Shown here: positions 62,181-64,000 of the stretch, piece after piece
How the letters are laid out: each line of letters starts with the position of its first letter
Numbering within the stretch: the first letter of the stretch is position 1
From: Cantharellus purpuraceus
Lineage: Eukaryota > Basidiomycota > Agaricomycetes > Cantharellales > Hydnaceae
DNA: 64,000 nucleotides
Assembly: GCA_025174535.1 (NCBI GenBank)
Contig: JALBUN010000003.1
Coordinates: forward strand, 1,634,501 to 1,698,500
Direction of reading: 5' to 3'
Program-made: the position numbers and the translations under genes
The notes under the pieces: generated by a model
Seen by the model: only the letters and a program-made list of their open reading frames with translations
What the model was told of the DNA's origin: nothing
The model's database searches: none

Positions 62181-62434
62181 GAAAGTGTCACGTGACGTTT
62201 CGCGCTGTGTCTCCGTTAGCACAAAAGGCAATATAATTATGTAGTCGTTATATGATCGGCTCAGGGGGACCGCGTCACGTCATAAGTATATTCAAGAAAT
62301 TTTTATATTGAGATTGTCCATAAATGTCAGATCATGACGCAGAACCCACAAGCAGTAGAATTAGATGACGAAGCTATCGGTTGGAACTCTATACCTAGTT
62401 TGCGAGATAATCAGCACCACTTCAATTTTCCATC
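62181..62434. promoter_or_regulatory. 5' flank of DAM1 / 3' flank of lectin-domain gene
   Basis: Short spacer with a TATAATTATG-type AT-rich stretch at about 62231-62240. No gene recognised. Confidence 0.45.
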
Positions 62435-64000
62435 TTACAAGGGCGTCGGAGCAGCTGGGGAGAAGCGTTTCACAAGACCATCACGCTTCTTCTTGGCAGG
62501 AGATGCGGATACAGTAGGCACGGTGCGGCAGTTGGAGGATGACGCGACGGGATGCGCAGAGGGCGTCGGTGAGACCCCCTGGAACCACGTAGATGTTCCG
62601 TAAACGCCCATAGGAAGGCTGGTGGTTCCATGTCGGCGCCATGAGGAAGGTATGAATAACAACTAAATGATAGACTTACTCGTCATCTCCATCGCACGAT
62701 TCAAAAACACCCGAATCGTAGTTGGCAGCTGTATTGTCAAATTAAGGGAAAGACTATAGTGCAAAAGATAGAGTTTGCGTACGCATGTTCTAAAGAATGG
62801 GGAGAATTAGTGCCTGTTAAGGTAGAGGGAGAAGACGCAAAACGCACCCAGAAGCAGCCCATGGTGTCATACTATTACGGTGAGTGAGCATCTCCCAATG
62901 CTGTCAGAATGAAAGACTTACAATATGTTGGCAGTTCCTTGCAGCATTAGGACCAACCTATACATCCTCATCAGTCATGAGTGAAACATCTTGTTTTAAT
63001 AGAAGAACGTACGCAGGCACGGAAGCAGAACTCGGTATCGGAGATGAACGAGGTCCATTCATGGTACTGGAGAGCCTGACCAAACGAGTTACCGAACACG
63101 AGACCACCAACTGCCGGGACATCAAATAAGAGCAGGGAGCCAAATAAACAATACATACTGGGGTTGCCATTGCCATCTGCACCATGCGGATCAAGCTCAC
63201 CCCCGGCATCGCCCCCCGGGACGTTGATCTTTGTAAAGTCGCCTTTTCCAGTCACTTGTACGTAGTCTGGCGTTTTCACAAAGTGTACGCCTTTGAGAGT
63301 GCCGTCGGGAATTGTACGCGTGCCCCGGCCCGTCTTTGTGCACCACGCCACTTCCTCACGCTCGGTGTCGCCGATGGAGCCAACCGTAGGCGGAGCCCAC
63401 CTATGAGTGTTCTCTCAGGACGATACTTATAATGAATGGAAACTTAGACGATACACACAGACAAAAGTCATCCACGTCGCTTTACAAGGGTTAGTCAGCG
63501 CCGGGAGAAATGCAAAGACAACACTCACTTGATCCAAGCTGTCTGGCAGGAAGACGACTGTGACGAAGTCGTACCACAGGCATTGGTTCCGGTTTGGCCG
63601 TTCTCTGACGTCGCGGGAAGAGCCGACGCAGAGTATCCCGTATTCCAAACCTGAACGGCAAATGAGAACAAAAAGATTCATGACAAATTCGATGTATACC
63701 TGGTTGGGATTTCCACCGCCGCAGGTCCAAATTTGAAGCTGTTGATGGTGAATATGAGGTACCAATGCATAGTACGGCGCGCACTTACCCGGTTTCCGTC
63801 AGTCAAGCTGCCACTCGGCAAATCAGTACATTTTCCGTGGTTGGTCCAAGATAGCCTGTAGTCTCCAGTGTAGAAGAACTGTTGGTTTGGATTTTTATTG
63901 GTAGAACACGTCCAAATCTGGAGTTTCGTTCCATCGACATTGTTGCCGCCAACGACGTCTAGGCACTTGCTTCCAAAGACCTTGACGGATCCACCTTGAA
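62435..64000 (-). CDS. secreted-type protein with ricin-B-like (CBM13) lectin repeats, partial at right edge
   Basis: The 5' part lies beyond the window. The first visible exons form a beta-trefoil lectin: VFGSKCLDVVGGN, GTKLQIWTC, NPNQQFFYTGDYRLSW, GKCTDLPSGSLTDGN, then QLQIWTCGGGNPNQVW. QxW motifs and paired cysteines mark a CBM13 sugar-binding fold. It is followed by a fungal C-terminal region: VAWCTKTGRGTRTIPDGTL, YVQVTGKGDFTKINVPGGDA, DPHGADGNGNP, GLVFGNSFGQALQYHEWTSF, then MGVYGTSTWFQG, with the stop at 62435. Only the sugar-binding fold is shared with plant lectins of this name; no toxic-chain domain is present. It is probably secreted and binds a glycan, role unknown. Confidence 0.8.

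Noticed and set aside
62334..62603. Plus-strand frame of 89 codons
   Set aside because: Lies opposite the 3' exon of the lectin-domain gene, whose minus-strand reading has family motifs and a matching stop.

Overview
The window is nuclear DNA of a filamentous basidiomycete, most likely an Agaricomycete. The genes are cut by many introns of about 50-70 bases with GT(A/G)NGT donors, CTRAY-type branch points and YAG acceptors. The gene set is fungal: DASH-complex Dam1, a Zn2Cys6 transcription factor, a polo kinase, Mtg1, a P450 with a basidiomycete-style exon pattern, and two membrane-protein families that look receptor-like and fungal. Most exon models were assembled by reading conserved peptides across frames and joining them at consensus splice sites, so small exons and first exons are the least certain parts.

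Bases 1-8100 are transposon-derived. A dead Ty1/copia element (1-2956) ends in a 420-bp LTR (2957-3376). Next is a nest of three solo-LTR-like elements of one family. An outer copy (3821-7865) was split by a same-sense copy (3997-5407) and an opposite-sense copy (5878-7250); both inner insertions keep exact 5-bp target duplications. From 8.9 to 14.2 kb lie one seven-TM gene of a common basidiomycete family, poorly resolved sequence, and the 3' end of a second copia element. A PHD-finger/chromodomain gene (14.6-16.3 kb, minus) carries a frameshift in its chromodomain.

Bases 16.9-29.0 kb hold the most unusual feature: four paralogues (one plus, three minus) that encode a signal peptide, an eight-cysteine CFEM-like ectodomain and a multi-span membrane domain. 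They are in different states of decay. One (20.3-22.5 kb) looks intact; the others have lost the start, the C-terminus or the frame. This is the architecture of Pth11-type CFEM receptors, here in a basidiomycete tandem array.

From 30 kb on the region is gene-dense and mostly housekeeping: a decayed fragment of condensin subunit 3, a Yra1/ALY-like RNA export factor, the Mtg1 GTPase, a large disordered nuclear protein with internal repeats, a Zn2Cys6 regulator, a short-chain dehydrogenase, a polo kinase, a RING-H2 protein divergently paired with a cytochrome P450, Dam1, and the 3' part of a ricin-B-type lectin-domain gene running off the right edge. No tRNA, rRNA or CRISPR array was recognised.
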